Positions 1-5,596 of a stretch of 7,612 bases of DNA are shown here, piece by piece. The stretch's first letter is position 1, and each line of letters begins with the position of its first letter. Source of the DNA: an uncultured Clostridia bacterium (GTDB taxonomy: Bacteria; Bacillota; Clostridia; Oscillospirales; Oscillospiraceae); the NCBI GenBank assembly GCA_947177115.1, contig CAMWTG010000132.1, forward strand, positions 1-7,612, read 5' to 3'. The notes below the pieces were generated by a model that saw only the letters and a list, made by a program, of their open reading frames with translations, did not search any database and was not told the DNA's origin. A program made the translations under genes and the position numbers.

Positions 1-1053
1 CACCCGGGCCTCCCCGGGGAACACCGCCTCGCTGCCGCCGGTGACAAAGCAGGTCACGTGGGCGTACTTCTCCGTCTCAGCGATCCGCAGCTGCGTCATG
101 CCAAGGGAGCTGAGATATTCACCCAGGCCGTTTTTCACCAGGTTCCGGGGAAACGCCACCTGCACATTGGGCATGGTCGCGTCATACTCGGTGGTGCAGA
201 CGTACGTCAGGGGGAAAATCTCCCGGTTGAACCCGTCAAAGGCCGGATCCACGAAGACGCGGGTGATCTCTCTGGCCCGGTCAGGACGGAAGTTGAAAAA
301 GATGATGCTGTCATTGTCGCCGATGGTGCCCTCGCTGTCGCAGACCACCGGCTCCACAAATTCATCGGTAACATTGTTGGCGTAGCTCCTGGCCACTGCG
401 TCCACAGGGTCGCTGTTCTGCTCGCCCTGGCCATAAACCATGGCATCGTAAGCCTGCTCCACCCGGTCCCACCGCTTATCGCGGTCCATCGCGTAGTAGC
501 GGCCCATGACGGTGGCGATCCTGCCTACGCCGATCTCCTTGCACTTGGCCACGGTTTCAGCCACAAAATCCTTGCCGCTGGTGGGGGATACGTCCCGCCC
601 GTCCAGAAAGGCATGGATGTAGACCTTGCTCAGTCCCTTCATTTTGGCCATTTTCAGCAGGGCCCAGAGATGGGTGGTGTGGGAATGGACGCCGCCATCG
701 CTCAGCAATCCGTAGAGATGGAGGGAGCTGCCGTTCTTCAGCACTGCCTCCATGGCCGCGCAGTAGGCGGGGTTTTCAAAGAAAGATCCGTCCTCAATCG
801 CCCGGGTGATCCGGGGCAGGTCCTGATAGACCACCCGGCCGCCGCCGATATTGGTGTGACCGACCTCGCTGTTGCCCATCTGCCCATCAGGCAGGCCCAC
901 GTCCAGTCCGGAGGCGGACAGGGTGGTATGCTCACACTCGGCAAACAGCTTATCCAGCACCGGGGTCTGAGCATGGACAACGGCATTGCCATTGGAATCG
1001 TCCCGCAGGCCGAAACCGTCCATAATGATCAGAGTTGTAGGTGTTTTGTTCAT
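1..1053 (-). CDS. gpmI: 2,3-bisphosphoglycerate-independent phosphoglycerate mutase, C-terminus cut off by window edge
   Basis: This cytosolic enzyme interconverts 3- and 2-phosphoglycerate in glycolysis, using two Mn ions and a phosphoserine intermediate. The window holds residues 1-351 of a family that is usually about 510 long. Visible are the metal-ligand Asp12 in MDGFG, the catalytic Ser62 in GQMGNSEVGH, His123 in VHSH, Arg153-Asp154 in DGRD, Arg185 and Arg191, the FNFRPDRAR motif (Arg256, Arg259) and Lys329 in EKYAHVT. These match the substrate-binding residues of the Bacillus stearothermophilus enzyme almost one for one. The remaining phosphatase-domain metal ligands lie beyond base 1. 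The ATG at 1053 follows a GAGG site (1059-1062) with a 5-base spacer. It lies 135 bases after tpiA on the same strand, so co-transcription is likely. Nothing in the visible part looks broken. Identification is essentially certain. Confidence 0.97.
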   Translation of the reverse strand, partial: MNKTPTTLIIMDGFGLRDDSNGNAVVHAQTPVLDKLFAECEHTTLSASGLDVGLPDGQMGNSEVGHTNIGGGRVVYQDLPRITRAIEDGSFFENPAYCAAMEAVLKNGSSLHLYGLLSDGGVHSHTTHLWALLKMAKMKGLSKVYIHAFLDGRDVSPTSGKDFVAETVAKCKEIGVGRIATVMGRYYAMDRDKRWDRVEQAYDAMVYGQGEQNSDPVDAVARSYANNVTDEFVEPVVCDSEGTIGDNDSIIFFNFRPDRAREITRVFVDPAFDGFNREIFPLTYVCTTEYDATMPNVQVAFPRNLVKNGLGEYLSSLGMTQLRIAETEKYAHVTCFVTGGSEAVFPGEARV

Positions 1054-1154
1054 AATAACCTCGAATCTTCAATCTTTTGGGGGAATATCTGCCAGGCAGA
1101 GCAAAGCCCGAACCACGGGCCGGGGCCCGCAGGGACCGGCAGAGCCCATATAGC

Positions 1155-1178
1155 GGTACCCGCCATCCGGCGGGTACC
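1155..1178 (-). other. Perfect 10-bp hairpin in the tpiA-gpmI gap
   Basis: Bases 1155-1164 and 1169-1178 are exact reverse complements around a 4-base loop (stem half GGTACCCGCC). The hairpin begins about ten bases after the tpiA stop codon. No U-rich tract follows it on the minus-strand transcript, so it is not a standard intrinsic terminator. A likely role is protecting the 3' end of the pgk/tpiA message or setting relative levels of tpiA and gpmI; this role is inferred. A short GCCCG/CGGGC stem (1106-1110 with 1116-1120) lies further along the same gap. Confidence 0.65.
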
Positions 1179-1188
1179 ACCACTTTTA

Positions 1189-1962
1189 TTACTCCTGATT
1201 GGCCGCGTTGACAATATCCACAAACTGGTCGGGCTTCAGGGATGCACCGCCGATGAGACCGCCGTCCACATCAGGCTGCGCCAACAGCTCTGCCGCGTTC
1301 TTCGGATTCATGGAGCCGCCATACTGGATGGTAATGGACCGTGCCACCCGCGCGCCATAGAGGTTGCGGATCGTGGCGCGGATCGCGGTGCAGACCTCAG
1401 CGGCCTGCTCGGAGGTGGCGGTACGGCCGGTGCCGATAGCCCAAATGGGCTCATAGGCAATGACGCACTTGCGCACCTTCTCCGGGGCCACGCCGGACAA
1501 GGCGCTCTTTACCTGCAGGGCGATCAGCTCCAGGGTCACGCCCATATCCCGCTGCTCCAGGCTCTCGCCTACGCAGATAATGGGGTGCAGGCCCGCCTCC
1601 AGGGCGGCGTGGACCTTCTTATTGACGGTGACATCAGTCTCACCAAAATACTGGCGGCGCTCGGAGTGGCCGATGATCACGTATTTCACGCCCAGATCCT
1701 TGAGCATGTCGGCGGACACCTCGCCGGTATACGCGCCATTGGGCTCAAAATACAGGTTTTCCGCACCCACGGCTACCCGCATATCCTTGAACGCCTTCAG
1801 GGCGGCGGGGATGTTGACGAAGGGCACGCATACCACCACCTCGCACCACTTAGCGCGGGGCAGCAGGGGCTTGAGCTCCTCGGCAAACTTCTTGGTGTCG
1901 GTGGCGGTCTTGTTCATCTTCCAGTTCCCGGCGATGATCGTCTTACGGTATCTACGGTTCAT
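1189..1962 (-). CDS. tpiA: Triosephosphate isomerase
   Basis: TpiA interconverts dihydroxyacetone phosphate and glyceraldehyde 3-phosphate in glycolysis and gluconeogenesis; it is a cytosolic (beta/alpha)8 barrel dimer. The product is 257 residues, normal for the family. Key residues are all present: Asn13 and Lys15 in AGNWKMN, the electrophile His99 in IIGHSERR, the catalytic base Glu171 in AYEPIWAIGTG followed by mobile loop 6, and the phosphate-binding YGGSMNP near 214-220. The ATG at 1962 is preferred because AGGAGA (1972-1977) lies 9 bases upstream and the protein then starts like its relatives. An in-frame start at 2028 would lie upstream of the putative promoter and add 22 unrelated residues. 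It sits between pgk and gpmI on the same strand. No anomalies seen. Confidence 0.98.
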   Translation of the reverse strand: MNRRYRKTIIAGNWKMNKTATDTKKFAEELKPLLPRAKWCEVVVCVPFVNIPAALKAFKDMRVAVGAENLYFEPNGAYTGEVSADMLKDLGVKYVIIGHSERRQYFGETDVTVNKKVHAALEAGLHPIICVGESLEQRDMGVTLELIALQVKSALSGVAPEKVRKCVIAYEPIWAIGTGRTATSEQAAEVCTAIRATIRNLYGARVARSITIQYGGSMNPKNAAELLAQPDVDGGLIGGASLKPDQFVDIVNAANQE

Positions 1963-1989
1963 GTCGTTCTTTCTCCTGTTACAATATAT

Positions 1990-1995
1990 ATTATA
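1990..1995 (-). promoter_or_regulatory. Putative tpiA promoter, -10 element
   Basis: A perfect TATAAT lies on the minus strand in an AT-rich patch between pgk and tpiA. Transcription would begin near 1983, giving a leader of about 20 bases that just contains the AGGAGA ribosome binding site. The region 17 bases upstream (ACGATT, 2013-2018) is a poor -35 match, so this would be a secondary or activator-dependent promoter inside the glycolytic cluster. Confidence 0.45.
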
Positions 1996-2079
1996 GTAGG
2001 CTAATGAAAATGAATCGTCTTTCCTCAATGCGTTAGCCCGCTGAAAATATCAAGGGGCGTTTCCATGGCCCACGCCTGC

Positions 2080-2154
2080 GGACAACGGCCAATCCTATGC
2101 CGCCTGTCCCTGCCGCGCCGGACGCCCCGCCAGAAATGCGCCGTCCAGGCAGGC
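2080..2154 (-). other. Structured pgk-tpiA intergenic RNA, two imperfect hairpins
   Basis: Immediately after the pgk stop, the minus-strand RNA can fold twice. The first hairpin pairs 2148-2153 with 2109-2114 and 2142-2146 with 2120-2124. The second, alternative at its edge, pairs across 2080-2109 with a ten-pair stem containing one G-U and a one-base bulge around a nine-base loop. Neither is followed by a run of U, so neither is a classical terminator. They may slow decay of the pgk message or weaken read-through into tpiA. The 192-base gap otherwise holds only the tpiA promoter and ribosome binding site. Confidence 0.4.
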
Positions 2155-3348
2155 TTACTTATCCAGCAAACAGGCCACACCGGGCAGCTCTTTCCCCTCC
2201 AGGAACTCCAGGGAGGCGCCGCCGCCGGTGGAGATGTGTGTCATCTTATCGGCGAAACCCAGCTGCGCCACAGCCGCCGCGCTATCGCCGCCGCCAATGA
2301 TGGTGATGGCATCGGTCTCGGCCAGCGCCTTGGCCACCGCGCGGGTGCCCTCAGCGAAGTTGGGGAACTCGAACACGCCCATGGGCCCGTTCCAGATCAC
2401 GGTGCCCGCGCCCTTGACGGCGGCGGCGTATTCCTCAATAGTCTTGGGGCCAATGTCCATGCCCATCATATCATCGGGGATGCCCATGGTGGCGTGGAGC
2501 ACGGGCTCCGCATCGGCGGAAAACTCCTTGGCGCACTGGGTGTCCACAGGCAGGAGCAGCTTTACGCCCTTCTCCTTGGCCTTGGCGATCATCTCATTGC
2601 AGTAGTCCAGCCAGTCGGCCTCCAGCAGGCTGGTACCCACGCTGCCGCCCTGGGCCTTGGCAAAGGTATAGGCCATGCCGCCGCCGATGATAATCATGTC
2701 GGCAATGTCCAGCAGGTGGTTGATGACGCCGATCTTGGAGGACACCTTGCTGCCGCCCAGGATGGCCACTAGGGGCCGCTTGGGATCAGCCAGCGCGCCG
2801 CCCATGATCTCCAGCTCCTTCTCAATGAGGAAGCCGCTGACGGCGGGCAGATAAGCCGCCACGCCGGCGGTGGAGGCATGCGCCCGGTGTACCGCGCCGA
2901 AGGCATCGGATACATAGATCTCCGCCATGGCCGCCATGGCCTTGGCCAGCTCGGGATCGTTCTTGGTCTCGCCCTTTTCAAAGCGGGTGTTCTCCAGCAG
3001 GAGGATCTGGCCGGGCTGGAGCGCGGCGGCCTTGGCCTGGGCATCGGGGCCCACCACATCGGCGGCCATAATGACATCCTTGCCTGCCAGCTCGCTCAGC
3101 CGCGCGGCCACAGGCTTGAGGCTGAACTTCTCCTCGGGGCCGTTCTTGGGCTTGCCCAAATGGGAGCAGGCGATCACCGCCGCGCCCTGGTCCAGCAGGT
3201 ACTGGATGGTGGGCAGGGCCGCCCGGATGCGCTTATCATCCGTGATGGCGCCGGTGGCCTTGTCCTGGGGGACGTTGAAATCACAGCGGAGCAAGACCTT
3301 CTTGCCCTTGACGTCAACATCCTTGACTGTTTTTTTGTTGTAATTCAT
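2155..3348 (-). CDS. pgk: Phosphoglycerate kinase
   Basis: Pgk transfers the acyl phosphate of 1,3-bisphosphoglycerate to ADP, the first ATP-yielding step of glycolysis; it is a cytosolic two-domain monomer. The product is 397 residues, the usual bacterial length. The N-domain substrate site shows RCDFNVP (21-27), the SHLGKP segment (62-67), Arg122 in ENTRF and GAVHRAHAST (151-160). The C-domain nucleotide site shows ILGGSKVSSKI (196-206), WNGPMGVFE (319-327) and GGGDSAAAV (352-360), followed by the STGGGASLEFLEGK signature. The ATG at 3348 has AAGGAG (3360-3365) with an 11-base spacer, slightly long. It begins the pgk-tpiA-gpmI cluster, and the usual upstream neighbour gap (GAPDH) is replaced by trmL. 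I found no convincing promoter in the 109-base gap upstream, although the trmL terminator implies one. Confidence 0.98.
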   Translation of the reverse strand: MNYNKKTVKDVDVKGKKVLLRCDFNVPQDKATGAITDDKRIRAALPTIQYLLDQGAAVIACSHLGKPKNGPEEKFSLKPVAARLSELAGKDVIMAADVVGPDAQAKAAALQPGQILLLENTRFEKGETKNDPELAKAMAAMAEIYVSDAFGAVHRAHASTAGVAAYLPAVSGFLIEKELEIMGGALADPKRPLVAILGGSKVSSKIGVINHLLDIADMIIIGGGMAYTFAKAQGGSVGTSLLEADWLDYCNEMIAKAKEKGVKLLLPVDTQCAKEFSADAEPVLHATMGIPDDMMGMDIGPKTIEEYAAAVKGAGTVIWNGPMGVFEFPNFAEGTRAVAKALAETDAITIIGGGDSAAAVAQLGFADKMTHISTGGGASLEFLEGKELPGVACLLDK

Positions 3349-3433
3349 GTGCGATGCAGCTCCTTTCAAACGTACTTAACTGAAAATTTGGTTTGATTGG
3401 CGTTGTTACCATGGCAGCGGTATGGAGGGCAGC

Positions 3434-3457
3434 AAAAAGCCGCAGGGACCCTGCGCC
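3434..3457 (-). terminator. Intrinsic terminator after trmL
   Basis: On the minus strand, directly after the trmL TGA, a GC-rich hairpin (3450-3455 pairing with 3441-3446, loop of three, extendable by one pair past a mismatch) is followed two bases later by five T (3438-3434). This fits a short rho-independent terminator and separates trmL from pgk transcription. Confidence 0.6.
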
Positions 3458-3979
3458 TCACGCTTTGGAAAAAAGACTGTCCATGCCGCTGCCCGCCCCC
3501 ATCTCCCCCACGCCCAGCAAACCAGGAAACCGGTTCTGCCGGAGGGCTTCATAGATGAGGACGGCGGCGGAATTGGCCAGATTCAGGCTTCTGGCCTCGT
3601 CCACCATGGGGATACGGATGCACCGGTCCCGGTACCGCTCCCGGAAGTCCGGGGGCAGCCCTGCCGTCTCCTTGCCAAAAAAGAGCCAGCAGTCCGGGGA
3701 AAACCGGGCCTCGCTGTAGTCCTGAGGGGCCTTGGTGGTGGCCAGCCACAGGTCGCCTCCCGCCTCCGGGTGGGCGGTAAACAGCTCGCCAAGGGAGGCC
3801 CATACCGTTACTTCCACCAGATGCCAGTAATCCAGCCCCGCCCGCTTCACCGCCCGGTCCGATACGTCAAACCCCAATGGCTCCACCAGGTGCAGCCTGC
3901 TGCCGGTGGCGGCGCAGGTGCGGGCGATGTTGCCGCAGTTGGGTGGGATCTCCGGCTCCACCAGAACAATATTCAGCAT
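3458..3979 (-). CDS. trmL: tRNA (cytidine(34)-2'-O)-methyltransferase, SPOUT family
   Basis: TrmL (YibK/CspR family) uses S-adenosylmethionine to methylate the 2'-O of the wobble nucleotide, C34 or cmnm5U34, of certain leucine tRNAs. The 173-residue product starts MLNIVLVEPEIPPNCGNIAR, with Asn14 in the substrate-site motif. It carries the trefoil-knot SAM-binding segments FFGKETAGLP (100-109) and IRIPM (121-125), then RSLNLANSAAVLIYEALRQ (130-148). It lacks the extra RNA-binding domain of TrmH/RlmB, as expected. The last 25 residues, rich in Gly and Met, extend slightly past the conserved fold. The ATG at 3979 follows GGGAG (3987-3991) with a 7-base spacer. It is probably monocistronic: promoter at 4039-4067, terminator at 3434-3457. 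The family call is very secure; the exact tRNA target is inferred from the family. Confidence 0.93.
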   Translation of the reverse strand: MLNIVLVEPEIPPNCGNIARTCAATGSRLHLVEPLGFDVSDRAVKRAGLDYWHLVEVTVWASLGELFTAHPEAGGDLWLATTKAPQDYSEARFSPDCWLFFGKETAGLPPDFRERYRDRCIRIPMVDEARSLNLANSAAVLIYEALRQNRFPGLLGVGEMGAGSGMDSLFSKA

Positions 3980-4038
3980 GACCCTTCTCCCGCCTTCCCG
4001 ACGGGCCCACTTTTGTCCGTCTTAAATTTAACAGAGAC

Positions 4039-4067
4039 ATTGTAAAACAAATCCCTGCTGAATTCAA
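4039..4067 (-). promoter_or_regulatory. Putative trmL promoter
   Basis: On the minus strand, TTGAAT (4062-4067) and TACAAT (4039-4044) are separated by exactly 17 bases, a good sigma-A-type promoter (4/6 and 5/6 matches). Transcription would start near 4032 and give a leader of roughly 50 bases before the trmL ATG. Confidence 0.65.
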
Positions 4068-4221
4068 GCATTATCCAAGAATTTCTTTCGGAAAATTTAC
4101 CAAAATGCCGGTCCCGTAATTGGCTGCCCCATGAAACTATACAATTTTCCCCAAAAAAGGAACAAAACCTTGTGCAAATAGCCCCATATATGAAAATTTT
4201 TTTCAGAATGGAAAATTTCCC

Positions 4222-4249
4222 TTGCATAAATGGCCGCATCTGATATAAT
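4222..4249 (+). promoter_or_regulatory. Putative promoter of the glmU-like/prs transcript
   Basis: A perfect TATAAT (4244-4249) lies 16 bases after TTGCAT (4222-4227). Transcription would start near 4256, and the ribosome binding site AAGGGGGG (4265-4272) follows 8 bases before the ATG at 4281. This promoter also argues against translation starting at the in-frame ATG at 4230, which lies inside it. Confidence 0.65.
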
Positions 4250-4280
4250 AGAAGCAACTGTGAGAAGGGGGGCTTGTTCT

Positions 4281-5312
4281 ATGGACAACAAGAAGTGCAT
4301 CGTCATCTTTTTAACGGAAGACACTGCCAAGACCTATAACGGAAAACCCCTGATGCTGCAAGACGCGCTATTTTGCCCTATCCTGACCTGGTGTATGCGC
4401 GCCTGGCTGAAAAAAGGCGTCCGGAGGTTTTTTGTTATCTGCGATGGGGAGTTTATTGATGAGGTTACCGCCTGTTTCCCCGGACAGGCCGCTGCCGTGG
4501 CGGGCACCGAGGAGGACTATCAGCGGGACATCGCCGAGTTTGCACGGGGCTGCTGGATCGAAGAGGTCCATGAGGCCGTCATGCCTGTGGGCAGCATGAT
4601 GCTCTCCTTCCGCACTATCCCCGAGCTGGTCCGCCTCCAGCAGGCGGCCAAGGAGGAGATCGCCATGTTCCACCAGCGCACCGGCGTGAAAGTCCTTGAT
4701 CCCGCCAACACCTACATTGATCCCCGGGTGACCATCGGCGCGGGCACCGTGCTGCTGCCGGGGACCATCCTGCGGGGGAACACGGTGATCGGAGAGGACT
4801 GCGAGATCGGCCCCAACGCCATGATCACGGACTGCGAGATCGGCAGCGGCTGCATAGTCAACGCCTCCCAGGTCTATGAGAGCGTCCTGGGCCGGGAGGT
4901 CCACGTGGGACCCTATGCCCATATCCGGCCCCATTGCCAGGTAGGCGATGGGTGCAAGGTCGGCGCTTATGTGGAGATCAAAAACGCGGTCTTTGGCGCC
5001 GGTACGAAAATGAGCCATCTGACATATGTAGGCGATGCCGATGTCGGGGCGGGGGTGAACTTTGGCTGCGGCACCATTACCTCCAACTATGATGGTTTCC
5101 GGAAGCACCGCACCGTCATCGGCGATGGCGCTTTCATCGGATGCAATACCAACCTGGTACCCCCGGTCGCCATTGGGGACGGCGCTTATATTGCCGCCGG
5201 CACAACGGTGACCAAGGACGTGGAACCCGATGCCTTAGCCATCTCCCGGGTGCGCCAGGAGAACAAGCCCGGCTGGGCCAAAACCCGGCGGGAGTTGAAC
5301 AAGAAGAAGTAA
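4281..5312 (+). CDS. GlmU-type glucosamine-1-phosphate N-acetyltransferase with degenerate uridylyltransferase domain
   Basis: Residues about 140-343 match the C-terminal half of GlmU, which acetylates glucosamine-1-phosphate from acetyl-CoA in the UDP-GlcNAc (peptidoglycan precursor) pathway. Hexapeptide repeats of a left-handed beta-helix (about 148-318) carry the catalytic histidine in SHLTYVGD (His246, E. coli His363). Arg216, Lys234, Tyr249, Asn269, Ala306 and Arg323 also match E. coli residues at a constant offset of 117; E. coli Ser405 is Cys288. The N-terminal 110 residues keep only traces of a nucleotidyltransferase fold (GKPLML, a strand near 50-54). The LAAGxGTRM loop, the metal aspartate and the Asn before the linker are absent. 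Total length is 343 against about 455 for GlmU, with no visible frameshift. The start at 4281 has AAGGGGGG 8 bases upstream. Its place before prs and pth matches gcaD of Bacillus. UDP-GlcNAc pyrophosphorylase activity is unlikely. Confidence 0.85.
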   Translation: MDNKKCIVIFLTEDTAKTYNGKPLMLQDALFCPILTWCMRAWLKKGVRRFFVICDGEFIDEVTACFPGQAAAVAGTEEDYQRDIAEFARGCWIEEVHEAVMPVGSMMLSFRTIPELVRLQQAAKEEIAMFHQRTGVKVLDPANTYIDPRVTIGAGTVLLPGTILRGNTVIGEDCEIGPNAMITDCEIGSGCIVNASQVYESVLGREVHVGPYAHIRPHCQVGDGCKVGAYVEIKNAVFGAGTKMSHLTYVGDADVGAGVNFGCGTITSNYDGFRKHRTVIGDGAFIGCNTNLVPPVAIGDGAYIAAGTTVTKDVEPDALAISRVRQENKPGWAKTRRELNKKK

Positions 5313-5596
5313 AAAGCTGTATTTGCAGGCGTTGAACGCCGTCTGAGCGGGTCCTTTCGCATCGCTCTTCGTTAAATTTTCTTGCAGTACATTCTGGATT
5401 TTGCGTATGACCGCTCGATGCGGTTATTGCGTAAGCACGTATTCCTGCGAAAATTTGCCTTGACCGGCGCGAAAATCCCCCGTCCATTCGGCATCCCCCG
5501 CCTATGAATACGGCTTCTAAGAGCCCGTATTTATCCCCGCACCCTGACAGTCTGCTCCACAAAACGATGATTATTGATGAAAAGAGGATGTTGGAA
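5313..5596 (+). other. Long structured spacer between the glmU-like gene and prs
   Basis: This 284-base gap is long for two genes expected to be co-transcribed. Its first half is structured: a GGCGTT/AACGCC palindrome (5328-5340), a GAGCG/CGCTC stem (5345-5349 with 5363-5367), and the large hairpin at 5374-5456. GCGAAAAT occurs twice, at 5447-5454 and 5469-5476. The second half (about 5477-5580) shows no clear structure. I found no strong promoter; weak -10-like runs at 5406 and 5528 lack good partners. No gene is supported on either strand. Confidence 0.55.
5374..5456. repeat. Long imperfect inverted repeat/hairpin upstream of prs
   Basis: The 83-base element folds on itself along its whole length. 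Pairs: 5374-5381 with 5449-5456 (8), 5384-5387 with 5445-5448 (4), 5388-5390 with 5439-5441 (3), 5401-5405 with 5430-5434 (5, one G-U), and 5407-5414 with 5420-5427 (8, one G-U) around the loop TCGAT. TTGCGTA also occurs as a direct repeat at 5401-5407 and 5428-5434. No T-run follows, so it is not an intrinsic terminator. It could be a dispersed palindromic repeat unit, a processing site, or a leader structure of prs; copy number in the genome would decide. Confidence 0.6.

Larger units (their letters stand above)
3980..4280. other. Divergent AT-rich intergenic region between trmL and the glmU-like gene
   Basis: This 301-base gap is much richer in A and T than the flanking genes. It holds one promoter facing each way. 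It also holds several copies of a GAAAATTT-type box: 4091-4098, 4143-4150 (as AATTTTCC), 4192-4199, and 4210-4220 as the palindrome GGAAAATTTCC. The copy at 4192-4199 overlaps an inverted repeat with arms TGAAAA (4191-4196) and TTTTCA (4200-4205). I see no credible gene here; open frames crossing it are short and lack family resemblance. Confidence 0.6.

Noticed and set aside
1..60. FVTGG instead of the common FFFNGG near gpmI residue 336
   Set aside because: This stretch varies naturally in the family and is not a catalytic position; no sign of damage.
58..2004. A 648-codon open frame on the plus strand across gpmI and tpiA
   Set aside because: It is antisense to two unmistakable genes, shows no family resemblance, has low-complexity His/Gly/Ala-rich content typical of reverse-frame reading in GC-rich DNA, and crosses noncoding DNA.
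3349..3369. Upstream TTG start for pgk at 3369
   Set aside because: It lies just before the Shine-Dalgarno that serves the ATG at 3348 and has none of its own.
2065..3396. Plus-strand open frames opposite pgk (2065-2772, 2878-3396, 2927-3343)
   Set aside because: All are reverse-frame shadows of pgk, whose motifs are complete on the minus strand.
4230..4280. Upstream in-frame ATG for the glmU-like gene at 4230
   Set aside because: It lies inside the promoter (-35 at 4222, -10 at 4244) and has no ribosome binding site; 4281 has one.
4368..5108. A 246-codon minus-strand frame opposite the glmU-like gene
   Set aside because: Antisense to a gene with clear hexapeptide repeats; the translation mirrors those repeats and has no recognisable domain.
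5382..5411. TTGCAG and TATGAC, 18 apart, as a prs promoter
   Set aside because: Both elements are weak and lie within the stem of the long hairpin; not enough to call.
5504..5596. Longer prs starting at ATG 5504
   Set aside because: No ribosome binding site (preceded by C-rich sequence), and the extra 31 residues are unlike any PRPP synthase N-terminus.
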